Below are positions 1 through 10,084 of a DNA stretch of 32,908 nt, in pieces. A program made the translations under genes and the position numbers. Every line of letters begins with the position of its first letter. The first letter of the stretch is position 1. The notes under the pieces were generated by a model, which saw only the letters and a program-made list of their open reading frames with translations, was not told where the DNA came from and searched no databases. The DNA comes from Roseateles sp. (GTDB taxonomy: Bacteria; Pseudomonadota; Gammaproteobacteria; Burkholderiales; Burkholderiaceae): contig JAFAMW010000022.1 of assembly GCA_019232985.1 (NCBI GenBank), forward strand, positions 1 through 32,908. Direction: 5' to 3'.

Positions 1-141
1 CGCCCGCTGACGGCGCGCGTATTCAAGACGCCCGAAGGCTGGCGCCCTGCGGTCTATCCGTTCGACAGCCGCGAGCAGGCGCAGCTCATCAACCTGAACC
101 TCGTGGCCAACGGCCTGCATACCAAGGCCGTGAACTTCTGA
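1..141 (+). CDS. 3' end of an unidentified gene upstream of ureE
   Basis: An open frame enters from the left edge and ends in TGA at 139-141, giving the last 46 residues of a protein (ending HTKAVNF). It is in frame from base 1 and stops 29 bases before ureE, so it is probably the preceding gene of the urease cluster. It is not the C-terminus of urease alpha subunit UreC, which normally ends in a QRYFLF-like sequence. I do not recognise the family. The visible part is soluble and mixed in charge, with no membrane segment. The start and most of the gene lie outside the window. Confidence 0.6.
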   Translation, partial: RPLTARVFKTPEGWRPAVYPFDSREQAQLINLNLVANGLHTKAVNF

Positions 142-158
142 AGCCGCGTGCAGGGCGC

Positions 159-164
159 TACATT
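159..164 (+). promoter_or_regulatory. -10-like hexamer just before ureE
   Basis: TACATT sits six bases before the ATG at 171, so a transcript from it would begin at or next to the start codon. No good -35 box and no Shine-Dalgarno sequence are visible. This is one of several genes in the window with the same arrangement. It may be a chance match, because ureE could also be read through from the upstream gene. Confidence 0.3.
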
Positions 165-170
165 CAGGCC

Positions 171-799
<629 letters not shown>

Positions 800-803
<4 letters not shown>

Positions 804-1483
804 CGCCCGCGGCCTTCTTGCAACTGCTGCAGCTCGCCTCGCCGGCGCTGCCCGTGGGCGGCTTCAGCTACTCGGAAGCGCTGGAAGCCGCCGTCGACAC
901 GGGTCGCGTCACGAACGAGGCGCAGGCGCAGGCCTGGCTGCTTGACCAGCTCCACATCGCGCTCGCCCGCGCCGACCTGCCCGCCTGCGCGCAGGCGCTC
1001 GCCGCGTGGCAATCCGACGACCGCACGCGTATCGGGGCGCTCAACGACTGGGTGCTGCACACGCGAGAAAGCGCCGAGCTGCGTTTGCAGGTCGAGCAGA
1101 TGGGCCGCTCGCTGACCGAGTGGCTGCGCAACAGCGCTAACGCCCAAGATCAGCGCATCGCGTGGCTTGCCGCGCTCAAGCCGGCGCCGAGCTGGCCGGT
1201 CGCGTTCGCGCTCGCCGCAGCGCTCAGCGGCGCGCCGCCACGCGAGGCGCTGCTGGCGCATGCGTTCGGCTGGGCCGAGAACATGGTCGCCGCGGCGATC
1301 AAGGCCGTACCGCTCGGGCAGAGCGCGGGGCAGCGCATGCTCGCCGCCCTGTCCGCGGCCCTGCCCGCTTGCGTCGACGCGGCGCTGGCGATGGGCGACA
1401 ACGCGCGCCAGGCCTTCGCGCCGATGCTATCTATCCTGTCGAGCCAGCACGAGACGCAATACTCGCGCCTCTTTCGCTCCTGA
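800..1483 (+). CDS. ureF: Urease accessory protein UreF
   Basis: UreF works with UreD and UreG to load nickel into urease. The 227-residue product matches the family in length and has the typical N-terminus ([17 protein letters not shown]), the all-helical body, the [19 protein letters not shown] region and the C-terminal [14 protein letters not shown] end. The start is TTG at 800, whose last two bases are the first two of the ureE TGA stop (TTGA overlap), which implies translational coupling. The usual next gene, ureG, is absent: a convergent gene starts immediately, with the two stop codons sharing the palindrome TGATCA at 1481-1486. Confidence 0.95.
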
Positions 1484-1912
1484 TCAGGCCTTCCAGGCCA
1501 GCACCAGTACGCCGCCGGCGACCATCGCGATGCCGGACCACTCGCGCAGGCTCGGCCGCTCGCCGAGAAAGGTCACGGCGAAGATCGCGACGAGCACGAG
1601 GCTGAGTTTGTCGATCGGCGCAACCTGCGAGGCCTGCCCGCGCTGCAGCGCGCGGAAGTAGCAGACCCACGAGGCGCCCGTCGCCAGCGCCGACAGCGTC
1701 AGCCACAGCCACGTGCGCCCCGGCAGCTCCAGCGGATTGCGCCACTGCCCGCTCCACGCGACGAAGCCCGCGAGCACGACGAAGACGATGGCCGTGCGCA
1801 CGAGCGTGGCGAGGTCGGAGCTAACGCCCTGCACGCCGAGCTTGGCGAAGATCGCCGTCGCCGCCGCGAACACGGCGGACAGCAGCGCCCAGTGAAACCA
1901 GTTCATGCTCAT
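1484..1912 (-). CDS. Small single-domain EamA-family (DMT) transporter
   Basis: The 142-residue membrane protein has about five hydrophobic segments and one EamA domain, including the typical ASWVCYFRALQRGQASQVAPIDKLS and FLGERPSLREWSG regions. Most drug/metabolite transporters have two such domains; single-domain members of about 140 residues are known and would have to dimerise. The substrate cannot be told from sequence. The ATG at 1912 overlaps the TGA of the upstream acetyltransferase (ATGA), so it is probably coupled to it; a second ATG lies at 1906. It is the last gene of the argJ-led cluster, and no terminator is visible before it meets ureF. Confidence 0.85.
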   Translation of the reverse strand: MSMNWFHWALLSAVFAAATAIFAKLGVQGVSSDLATLVRTAIVFVVLAGFVAWSGQWRNPLELPGRTWLWLTLSALATGASWVCYFRALQRGQASQVAPIDKLSLVLVAIFAVTFLGERPSLREWSGIAMVAGGVLVLAWKA

Positions 1913-2397
1913 GGCGTGAGCTCCTTGTACATGACCAGCGCGTCGACGAGGCCCAGCGTCGGGTGCCGAAACGCGCGCGGCAGCCGGCCGACGGTCTCGA
2001 AGCCGTGCGCCGTCCACAGCCGCACCGCGCCGACGTTGGTCGACACGACGAAGTTGAACTGCATCGCCAGGTAGCCGAGCTCACGTGCAACGTCCTGCGA
2101 GTGGCGGCACATCGCGCCGGCGATGCCCTGCCCGCGCGCGTCCGCCGCGACGGCGTAGCCGCAGTTGCAGACGTGGCTACCACCGCCGGCCTGGTTGGTC
2201 TTGAGGTAGTAGCTCCCGACGATGCGGCCGTCCTGCTCGGCCACGAAAGTGCGGCGCGGCGCATCCATCCAGAGCTGGCGTGCGGCGGCCTCGTCGAGGT
2301 CGTGTGGCAGCGCGTAGGTTTCGCCGGCCGCGGTGATGTCGCGCACGATCGGCCAGATCTGCGCGAAGTCCTGCGGTGCGGCCTCGCGGATGAACAT
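1909..2397 (-). CDS. GNAT-family N-acetyltransferase
   Basis: The 162-residue protein is a single GNAT domain. The acetyl-CoA binding motif A is visible as VAADARGQGIAGAMCRHSQ (Q/R-x-x-G-x-G/A type), followed by the C-terminal NVGAVRLWTAHGFETVGRLPRAF segment common to GNAT enzymes related to phosphinothricin or toxin acetyltransferases. The acceptor substrate is unknown. Its start abuts the stop of the upstream GNAT gene, and its stop overlaps the start of the EamA gene. That spacing suggests a single transcript, perhaps for modification and export of a small molecule, which is only inference. Confidence 0.88.
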   Translation of the reverse strand: MFIREAAPQDFAQIWPIVRDITAAGETYALPHDLDEAAARQLWMDAPRRTFVAEQDGRIVGSYYLKTNQAGGGSHVCNCGYAVAADARGQGIAGAMCRHSQDVARELGYLAMQFNFVVSTNVGAVRLWTAHGFETVGRLPRAFRHPTLGLVDALVMYKELTP

Positions 2398-3108
2398 TCA
2401 AGCCTCGCGCACGACAACGCGCACGGGCACCTCGCGATGCTCGCGCCAGCCCTGCCGCGTATAGAGCGCGCGCGCGACCGCGTTGGCGCTCATGACGTGG
2501 AGCACGGGTTGCTCGCCGCGCGCGAGCTGGCGGCGCACCAGCTTGGCCATCAGCCGTCGCGCGAGACCGCGGCCCTGGTGGCCGGGGCGCGTGGCGACGC
2601 CCGAGATCTCGCGCAAGCTGCCCGCGCGCAGCCGCTCGCCGGCCATCGCGACGAGCTCACCACCTTCGATGACGCCGAAGTAATCGCCCATCTCGACCGT
2701 GCGCAGGCCGAAGGGCCCAGGGCGCATCAGCAGCGCGAGCTCGAGCATCTGCGGCGCGTGTTCGGCGCCGAGCGCGATGGCTTGCGGGAAGTCATCCTCC
2801 GTCGGAATCTCGCCCGCAAAGTACATCTTGACCATCGTCGCCTCGGCCTCGATGCGCCAGCCGGCGGGCCCCGCACCGCGCCAGTTCTCGACGTAGAACG
2901 GCTCATCCGGCGCGCACAGCTCGGCCAGCGCTGCGAAGTCCGGTTGTCCGGGGTCCGCGAAGGCGACGATCGGCGAGAAGCCCGGCGCCAGCTTGCGCAC
3001 GCTCGCGCCGCCCACCGAGATGTGCGCAAGCGGGCCGCTCAGCGCGTTCCACATGAAGTGGTCGAGCAGCGCCAGGTCTGCCGAGCGCTCAGGAGCGGTA
3101 GTCGGCAT
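2398..3108 (-). CDS. GNAT-family N-acetyltransferase (longer)
   Basis: The C-terminal half is a GNAT domain with motif A at [20 protein letters not shown] and the terminal [26 protein letters not shown] segment. The N-terminal half ([20 protein letters not shown], then [13 protein letters not shown]) is typical of a subfamily with a substrate-binding N-terminal region. The ATG at 3108 gives 236 residues and a 20-base overlap with the 3' end of argJ. An ATG at 3138 would give 246 residues with a Thr/Ser-rich start and a longer overlap, so I prefer the shorter form. The stop at 2398-2400 directly abuts the next GNAT start. The substrate is unknown. Confidence 0.85.
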   Translation of the reverse strand: MPTTAPERSADLALLDHFMWNALSGPLAHISVGGASVRKLAPGFSPIVAFADPGQPDFAALAELCAPDEPFYVENWRGAGPAGWRIEAEATMVKMYFAGEIPTEDDFPQAIALGAEHAPQMLELALLMRPGPFGLRTVEMGDYFGVIEGGELVAMAGERLRAGSLREISGVATRPGHQGRGLARRLMAKLVRRQLARGEQPVLHVMSANAVARALYTRQGWREHREVPVRVVVREA

Positions 3109-4318
3109 TGATGGAGACGTAGTCGTGGCTGAGGTCACAGGTCCACACGGTGGCGCTGGCCGGCCCGCGCCCCAGGTTCACGCGCACGGTGATCTCGGCC
3201 TGCTTCATCACGCGCTGCCCTTCCTCCTCGCGGTACTCGGGGCGGCGGCCGCCGCGCGTAACGACGTGGACGTCGTCGAGATGCATCTCGATCAGGCTCT
3301 GGTCGAGGTCGGCGATGCCGGCGTAGCCGACCGCCGCGAGGATGCGACCAAGGTTCGGGTCGCTGGCGAAGAACGCCGTCTTCACGAGCGGCGAGTGCGC
3401 GATCGCGTAGGCGGCGAGCTGGCACTCGGCCTCGGTCCGGCCGCCGTCGATCTGCACGGTGATGAATTTGGTCGCGCCCTCGCCGTCGCGCACGATGGCC
3501 TGGGCCAGCTCGCGTGAGACCTCGATCAGCGCAGTTCGCAGTGCGCGGCCTTCGGCGCTGTCGAGCGACTCGATCGGCGCGTGCGCGGCCTGCTGGGTGG
3601 CGATCAGCAAGAAGCTGTCGTTGGTGGACGTGTCGCCGTCAATCGTGACGCGATTGAAGGACTCGTCGGCCGCTTCGGTGACGAGTGCCTGCATCAGCGT
3701 GGGCGCGATCTTGGCGTCGGTGGCGACGAAGCCGAGCATCGTCGCCATGTTCGGACGGATCATGCCGGCGCCCTTGGCGATGCCGCTCAAGGTGACCGTG
3801 ACGCCGCCAATCTGCACGCGGCGCGAAGCGGCCTTGGGCACGGTGTCGGTCGTCATGATGCCGGCGGCGGCCTCGGACCAGTTGTCGGCCTTGAGGGCAG
3901 CGATGGCGCCAGGCAGGCCTGCCTTGATGCGGTCGACGGGCAGCGTCTCCATGATCACGCCAGTCGAGAACGGCAGCACCTGCTCGGCGCGCAGGCCCAA
4001 CAGCTCGGCCAACGCGGCGCAGGTCTCGCGGGCGCGGGCGAGGCCGTCGGCGCCGGTGCCGGCGTTGGCGTTGCCGGTGTTGATGACGATCGCGCGGATC
4101 GCGCTGCCGGCGGCGAGGTGTTCGCGGCAGACCTGCACCGGCGCCGCGCAGAAGCGGTTCTTGGTGAACACACCGGCGACGGCGGCGCCCTCGTCGAGCG
4201 CGATCACGCTGAGATCGCGTCGGTTGGCCTTGCGCACGCCAGCCTCCGTGACGCCGAGGCGCACGCCGGGCACGGGATACAGAGAGGCGGGATCAGGGGT
4301 CTGGTAGTTGACGGGCAT
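3089..4318 (-). CDS. argJ: Bifunctional glutamate N-acetyltransferase / ornithine acetyltransferase ArgJ
   Basis: ArgJ transfers the acetyl group from N-acetylornithine to glutamate in arginine biosynthesis; some forms also use acetyl-CoA. The 409-residue protein is family-sized and starts at the ATG at 4318. The self-cleavage site is visible in [14 protein letters not shown], where Thr193 becomes the N-terminal nucleophile of the beta chain; the oxyanion-hole region [10 protein letters not shown] is present at about 118-127. The last residues (NADYRS) fit the family. A classical argA lies about 19 kb away in the window, so the acetyl-CoA activity of this ArgJ may be dispensable. It is followed by overlapping GNAT and EamA genes. 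Confidence 0.96.
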   Translation of the reverse strand: MPVNYQTPDPASLYPVPGVRLGVTEAGVRKANRRDLSVIALDEGAAVAGVFTKNRFCAAPVQVCREHLAAGSAIRAIVINTGNANAGTGADGLARARETCAALAELLGLRAEQVLPFSTGVIMETLPVDRIKAGLPGAIAALKADNWSEAAAGIMTTDTVPKAASRRVQIGGVTVTLSGIAKGAGMIRPNMATMLGFVATDAKIAPTLMQALVTEAADESFNRVTIDGDTSTNDSFLLIATQQAAHAPIESLDSAEGRALRTALIEVSRELAQAIVRDGEGATKFITVQIDGGRTEAECQLAAYAIAHSPLVKTAFFASDPNLGRILAAVGYAGIADLDQSLIEMHLDDVHVVTRGGRRPEYREEEGQRVMKQAEITVRVNLGRGPASATVWTCDLSHDYVSINADYRS

Positions 4319-4362
4319 GGCAGGCTCGCGAAGGCGATCGAATGAAGCGGAAAACAGCGCGG

Positions 4363-4368
4363 ATTGTA
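4363..4368 (-). promoter_or_regulatory. Possible -10 box for argJ
   Basis: On the minus strand this reads TACAAT, 44 bases before the argJ ATG and just after the terminator of the PEP-CTERM genes. There is no well-placed -35 box, so the call is weak. Confidence 0.3.
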
Positions 4369-4384
4369 GGGAGCCTCAAATGAC

Positions 4385-4410
4385 AAAGGGCTCCTCATAC
4401 GGAGCCCTTT
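4385..4410 (-). terminator. Intrinsic terminator after the PEP-CTERM pair
   Basis: A perfect 10-bp inverted repeat (AAAGGGCTCC and GGAGCCCTTT) with a 6-base loop follows the stop of the PEP-CTERM gene by about 20 bases on the minus strand. The stem ends in TTT and is followed by GTCATTTG, a short T-rich tail. It separates the PEP-CTERM genes from argJ. Confidence 0.8.
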
Positions 4411-4431
4411 GGTACCCAAGCGAAGGAGGCC

Positions 4432-5115
4432 TCAGCGGCGGCGGCGGCGCACGATGAAGCCGACGGCGGCCAGGCCGGCGAGCAGCAGCGCGTCGCTGCC
4501 GGGCTCCGGCACGGGGCTGGCCACGACATAGTCCTGGTAGCTGGCGTTCACGAGCTTTTGCAGCTGGTACTCGGCCGGACCGGTATAGCTGTTGGCGGCA
4601 GCAAGGTAGCCGTCGACCTGGGCGACGAACTGGGTGTACGAACTGCCCGTGTTCGGCGCGGACGAGGTGCCCAGCGCGATGGCCTGCAGGTTGCCGCCGC
4701 CTTGGGCGTCGACGTTCAGCGTCGTGGAGCTTGGCGTGGCCGACATGATCGACCAGATCGCGACCTGGAAGGCGGCCTTATCGGTGTTCGAACTCACCGA
4801 GCTGAAGCTGCTCGAGTACAGGCCTTCTAGCAGGCCGGCCTGCGAATCCGTGAAGCTGCCAAAGGTGTAGGTCTGCAAGCCGGCCGACTTGGGCGCGTTG
4901 CCCTGCGCCAGCTCGACGCAGTAGGCCGCGAAACTGCTGCCGTCCGAGCCGAGGAAGTTCATCTCGCCGGTCTTGTAGCCGAACGGCGTGCCTGTCGTCA
5001 TCACGTTGATGCCGTTGGTGGACAGGTACTCGACGCCGAGCGAGGTCTGGGCGTGGGCCGCGCCGGCGGCGGCCAGGGCCAGCACCAGGGTCAGCGTCTT
5101 CTTGCTTGCGATCAT
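4432..5115 (-). CDS. PEP-CTERM sorting domain protein
   Basis: The 227-residue protein has an N-terminal signal peptide (about 1-22, ending AAHAQ), a Ser/Thr/Gly-rich secreted body and a C-terminal PEP-CTERM signal from about residue 202: VPEP, a hydrophobic segment, then RRRRR. In known systems an exosortase cuts at this signal and the protein is displayed or released with exopolysaccharide. The body resembles the loosely conserved beta-rich PEP-CTERM proteins whose roles are mostly unknown. It starts 22 bases after the other PEP-CTERM gene, so the two are probably co-transcribed with this one second. No exosortase gene is in the window. Confidence 0.9.
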   Translation of the reverse strand: MIASKKTLTLVLALAAAGAAHAQTSLGVEYLSTNGINVMTTGTPFGYKTGEMNFLGSDGSSFAAYCVELAQGNAPKSAGLQTYTFGSFTDSQAGLLEGLYSSSFSSVSSNTDKAAFQVAIWSIMSATPSSTTLNVDAQGGGNLQAIALGTSSAPNTGSSYTQFVAQVDGYLAAANSYTGPAEYQLQKLVNASYQDYVVASPVPEPGSDALLLAGLAAVGFIVRRRRR

Positions 5116-5137
5116 GGTGGGCTTTGTGCTTTGTGCG

Positions 5138-5677
5138 TTATGAACGGCGGCGGCGCGAGGTGACGCCCATCGCCGCGAGGGCGACGGCAGCCAGGGCCAG
5201 CGAGGCGGGTTCGGGAACGTCGTTGGGCGGGTCCATCAGGCCGATGGCGAGCGAGCCGCCGGCCTTGTCGTTCAGCTCGGTGCCGTAGACCGTCAGCTTC
5301 CACTTGTCGGCGCTGAGGAACTCGCTGCCGATGTCGTAGGTGTAGACGTACTGGTCGAAGGTCACCCCGTTGATCGTCTCCGGCACGATCTGCGCGCTGT
5401 CCGGTGTCGAGAAGTCGAACGTGTACGTCGTGGCCTTCTTGCCGGAGCCGTTGCTCAGGACCAGCTGCGAGATGGAGATGTTGTCTGGGGCGCCGACGGT
5501 GACCGTCAGCACGCCGGCCCAATCGGCGGCCTGGGCGACGTCGAACGAGAAGCTGTGCTTGAAGTCGCCCGTCTTCTTGGGCGTCCAGTCGAAGTTGTAG
5601 CTGGTGACCGGCGAGGCGGCGGCCATCGCCGTGGCGATCAGCAGCGTCGCAGGGATCAGAACGGTCTTGAGCTTCAT
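5138..5677 (-). CDS. PEP-CTERM sorting domain protein (first of the pair)
   Basis: The 179-residue protein has a signal peptide (about 1-22, with a cleavage-like AAASP), a beta-rich body containing FKHSFSFDV and a C-terminal tail VPEP, hydrophobic segment, then SRRRRS (about 154-179). It resembles the FxDxF-type group of PEP-CTERM proteins, though I am not certain of that subfamily. A GGGAG Shine-Dalgarno-like stretch lies about 11 bases before the ATG at 5677. It is the promoter-proximal gene of the pair, with a candidate sigma-54 site upstream. The function is unknown; exported display in an exopolysaccharide matrix is inferred from the sorting signal. Confidence 0.9.
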   Translation of the reverse strand: MKLKTVLIPATLLIATAMAAASPVTSYNFDWTPKKTGDFKHSFSFDVAQAADWAGVLTVTVGAPDNISISQLVLSNGSGKKATTYTFDFSTPDSAQIVPETINGVTFDQYVYTYDIGSEFLSADKWKLTVYGTELNDKAGGSLAIGLMDPPNDVPEPASLALAAVALAAMGVTSRRRRS

Positions 5678-5754
5678 GAGAACTGGGCTCCCTCGGGGCT
5701 TGATTTGTCGCTGAAAGCGGGTCTGTACAACTCGTAACGGTGACTATATGTGCG

Positions 5755-5769
5755 GCTTCAAGCCTGCCA
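5755..5769 (-). promoter_or_regulatory. Candidate sigma-54 (-24/-12) promoter for the PEP-CTERM pair
   Basis: On the minus strand TGGCA is followed by a correctly spaced GC, giving the required GG-N10-GC (GG at 5768-5767, GC at 5756-5755), about 78 bases before the ATG at 5677. The TTGC part of the -12 element is imperfect (AAGC). RpoN with the PrsK/PrsR two-component system is known to drive some PEP-CTERM genes, so the position makes sense, but a chance match is possible. Confidence 0.35.
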
Positions 5770-5840
5770 CCCCCCTCATCCGCGTGCTCTGCGGCAAATT
5801 GCCAGCGGCGCCCCTGCGGATGGGTGGTCGTGGTGCGCAC

Positions 5841-5876
5841 AAAACAAAGGCCGCGAGTCCTGTCGGACGCGCGGCC
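5841..5876 (-). terminator. Intrinsic terminator of secA
   Basis: A long hairpin (GGCCGCG, then GTCC-TGTC-GGAC, then CGCGGCC with one internal mismatch) lies about 40 bases after the secA stop. On the minus strand it is followed by TTTGTTTTG. Confidence 0.88.
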
Positions 5877-5916
5877 TGGGCCGGTCAGCTGATTCGATGC
5901 GTTAGTAAACGCCGGC

Positions 5917-8667
<2,751 letters not shown>

Positions 8668-8717
8668 GCGCTTTGATTCTTCTAGGGGCGAACCGGGGGA
8701 TATGGGTGTTCTGACCC

Positions 8718-8729
8718 GGCTTGCAAGCC
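8718..8729. promoter_or_regulatory. Perfect 12-bp palindrome between secA and dciA
   Basis: GGCTTGCAAGCC is its own reverse complement and lies 51-62 bases upstream of the secA ATG in the divergent secA/dciA spacer. It could be an operator or chance; no factor can be named. Confidence 0.3.
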
Positions 8730-8883
8730 CGGACGCGTGAATACCCCGAGGCCCTCGCCCACCTCCTTGGCCGGGTCCGGCGAAGGGCGAGCGCGAGCCG
8801 CGCGACGAGTCACGCAAAACACGGCAGTTTAGCACCCGGTCGTGACCGCTCCGCGGCCCGGCCACCCCCGCGCGTGCTCGCCG

Positions 8884-8889
8884 TACACT
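8884..8889 (+). promoter_or_regulatory. -10-like hexamer just before dciA
   Basis: TACACT ends six bases before the ATG at 8896, and no Shine-Dalgarno sequence follows. Transcription from it would start at the start codon and make a leaderless message. Confidence 0.4.
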
Positions 8890-8895
8890 GGGCGG

Positions 8896-9213
8896 ATGCC
8901 GCTGCCCCCACCCCGTCTGGTCCCCGATGCGCTGGGCATCACGCAGGCGCTCGCGCAAAGCGAGAGCCTGCTGCGCCTGGGCTGGCTGATGCGCGAGTCG
9001 GCGCGGCGCCTGCGCATCGTCGAGCCCGCCCTGCCCGCGCCGCTGCGCCGCGCGGTCCAGGCCGGCCCGGTCGACGAGCAAGGCTGGTCGCTGCTCGCCG
9101 CGAACGCGGCCGTCGCGGCCAAGCTGCGCCACTTCCAGCCGCGCCTCGAGATGCTGCTCGCCGAGGCGGGGGTGCAGCCGGCAGCGGTGCGGATCAGGCT
9201 GGTCAAGGGCTGA
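8896..9213 (+). CDS. DciA-like (DUF721) protein, probable DnaB helicase loader
   Basis: The 105-residue product resembles the short DUF721/DciA family by its N-terminal [22 protein letters not shown] and the pattern of a small KH-like domain ([21 protein letters not shown] followed by RIRLV). DciA is the ancestral operator of the replicative helicase DnaB in bacteria that lack DnaC or DnaI. Position supports the call, because this gene lies beside secA in many proteobacteria, including Pseudomonas. It is shorter than the pseudomonad protein. The ATG at 8896 was chosen because upstream codons are unrelated in character and a -10-like box sits at 8884. The family assignment is from recall, not a search. 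Confidence 0.7.
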   Translation: MPLPPPRLVPDALGITQALAQSESLLRLGWLMRESARRLRIVEPALPAPLRRAVQAGPVDEQGWSLLAANAAVAAKLRHFQPRLEMLLAEAGVQPAAVRIRLVKG

Positions 9214-9226
9214 GGCGCTCGTGCTG

Positions 9227-9253
9227 CCTGTCGCCCCGGCTTTTCGGGGCAGG
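9227..9253 (+). terminator. Weak hairpin after the DciA-like gene
   Basis: GCCCCG and CGGGGC pair around the loop GCTTTT, with CCT/AGG able to extend the stem. There is no T-run after it, so termination is doubtful. Confidence 0.35.
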
Positions 9254-9271
9254 TATTGACTACGTCAATAC
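9253..9271. promoter_or_regulatory. Perfect palindromic operator candidate upstream of the RHH gene
   Basis: GTATTGAC-TAC-GTCAATAC is a perfect inverted repeat with 8-bp arms and a 3-base spacer, 41 bases before the ATG at 9313. It contains a -35-like TTGACT (9256-9261), and a weak -10 (TAAGGT, 9278-9283) is spaced 16 bases away, so a bound protein would block the promoter. RHH antitoxin-type repressors bind such palindromes as dimers, which suggests autoregulation by the next gene. Confidence 0.6.
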
Positions 9272-9312
9272 TGCGCCTAAGGTCGCCTCTGCGAACTCCT
9301 CCCGTTGGCAGC

Positions 9313-9603
9313 ATGAGCATTCCTGAAATCATCGAGACCCGCCTGTCCAAGGACCGGCCGATGACGTCGATCACGCTGCGCATCCCGGTCGACGTGGTCG
9401 ACTCGATGAAAGCGATCGCCCCCAAGCGCGGCATGGCGGGCTATCAAACGCTGCTGAAGTCCTATCTCAGCGAAGGGCTCCGGCGCGACGAAGCGCTCTA
9501 CGCATCGACGGACCAGGCGCAGCTGCTCGCGGCACTGCGCAGGCACGGCGTTTCGGAGGCGGTACTCAACGAGGCCCGACGCGAGGCCGAAGACGCGGCA
9601 TAA
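9313..9603 (+). CDS. Lone ribbon-helix-helix (CopG/BrnA-type) DNA-binding protein
   Basis: The 96-residue protein has an RHH core at about 16-60: a beta strand (MTSITLRIP), helix 1 (DVVDSMKAIA) and helix 2 (YQTLLKSYLSEGLRR). The GYQT-x-L pattern is typical of BrnA and CopG antitoxins. A charged C-terminal helix follows, where antitoxins usually bind toxin. No toxin gene lies on either side: upstream is the DciA-like gene and downstream a TIGR03643-like gene, whereas BrnT would be immediately upstream. It may be an orphan antitoxin turned regulator. The ATG at 9313 was chosen; a TTG at 9256 in the same frame falls inside the palindrome. No strong Shine-Dalgarno site is seen. Confidence 0.75.
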   Translation: MSIPEIIETRLSKDRPMTSITLRIPVDVVDSMKAIAPKRGMAGYQTLLKSYLSEGLRRDEALYASTDQAQLLAALRRHGVSEAVLNEARREAEDAA

Positions 9604-9634
9604 GAGCCGAATCCTCGAAGGACCCGTCGCAGCT

Positions 9635-9640
9635 TAGACT
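9635..9640 (+). promoter_or_regulatory. -10-like hexamer just before the DUF2805 gene
   Basis: TAGACT ends five bases before the ATG at 9646, with no Shine-Dalgarno site, the same layout as at dciA and dnaG. Confidence 0.35.
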
Positions 9641-9645
9641 CCCGC

Positions 9646-9879
9646 ATGGCCAAAACCATCCCCCGCCTGACCCGCGAACAGACCGACGCCGTCGTCAGGA
9701 CGGCCTGGGAAGACGCCCCGCCCTATCGCCGCGTGAGCCTCGAGCATGGCCTCAGCGAAGGCGAGCTCGTGCAGTTGATGAAGCGCGAGCTCACATCCTC
9801 GGCTTACAAGCAGTGGGCCGCGCAAGGCAAGGCGACCAAGAAGCCGACGAGCAAGGCCACGTTCCCCTACGGGCGCTGA
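9646..9879 (+). CDS. Small TIGR03643/DUF2805-like protein of unknown function
   Basis: The 77-residue protein has the pattern of the TIGR03643/DUF2805 family: a helix ending in AWEDAPPYRRV, then a helix-turn-helix-like LEHGLSEGELVQLMKREL, then SAYKQWAAQGK and a basic tail (KATKKPTSK). Members are small, conserved and uncharacterised; the shape suggests nucleic-acid binding, which is inference. It starts 42 bases after the RHH gene and ends 17 bases before the terminator hairpin that separates it from tRNA-Thr. The family call is from memory. Confidence 0.7.
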   Translation: MAKTIPRLTREQTDAVVRTAWEDAPPYRRVSLEHGLSEGELVQLMKRELTSSAYKQWAAQGKATKKPTSKATFPYGR

Positions 9880-9895
9880 GGCGCCGCGCCAGGCC

Positions 9896-9938
9896 AAAAA
9901 AAGCCCCCGATCGCTGCCGATCAGGGGCTCTTCTTTTC
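9896..9938. terminator. Bidirectional intrinsic terminator
   Basis: AGCCCC-C-GATCG, loop CTGC, then CGATC-A-GGGGCT form a 12-position stem with one mismatch. It is flanked by seven A on the left and CTTCTTTTC on the right, so it can end the + strand DUF2805 transcript and the - strand tRNA transcript. Confidence 0.88.
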
Positions 9939-9945
9939 ACGCATC

Positions 9946-10021
9946 TGGTGCCGGTTGTCGGATTCGAACTGACGACCTACCGCTTACAAGGCGGTTGCTC
10001 TACCAACTGAGCTAAACCGGC
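9946..10021 (-). tRNA. tRNA-Thr (anticodon TGT)
   Basis: The minus strand folds into a full cloverleaf of 76 bases including an encoded CCA. The acceptor stem pairs GCCGGTT with AACCGGC, the D arm contains the AGCTCAGTTGGTAGAGC sequence, the anticodon stem ACCGC/GCGGT holds the loop CTTGTAA with anticodon TGT, and the T arm contains GTTCGAATC. It lies upstream of the bidirectional terminator, in the sspB to DUF2805 interval. Confidence 0.98.
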
Positions 10022-10084
10022 GCGAGCGGCATTGTAGCCACGCGCAGGGACGGCTCCGGCGCAAGTCCGCGGGCCGTTCCCGAC

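Noticed and set aside
1..141. 3' end of ureC
   Set aside because: The C-terminal residues do not match the conserved end of urease alpha subunits.
8668..9132. N-terminal extension of SecA by 155 codons
   Set aside because: The extension is non-homologous, Arg/Gly-rich and antisense to the DciA-like gene; SecA proteins start at MLPKLL.
9313..9879. RHH gene plus the next gene as a toxin-antitoxin pair
   Set aside because: The second product resembles the TIGR03643/DUF2805 family, not a known toxin, and the gap and separate -10-like box do not support tight coupling.
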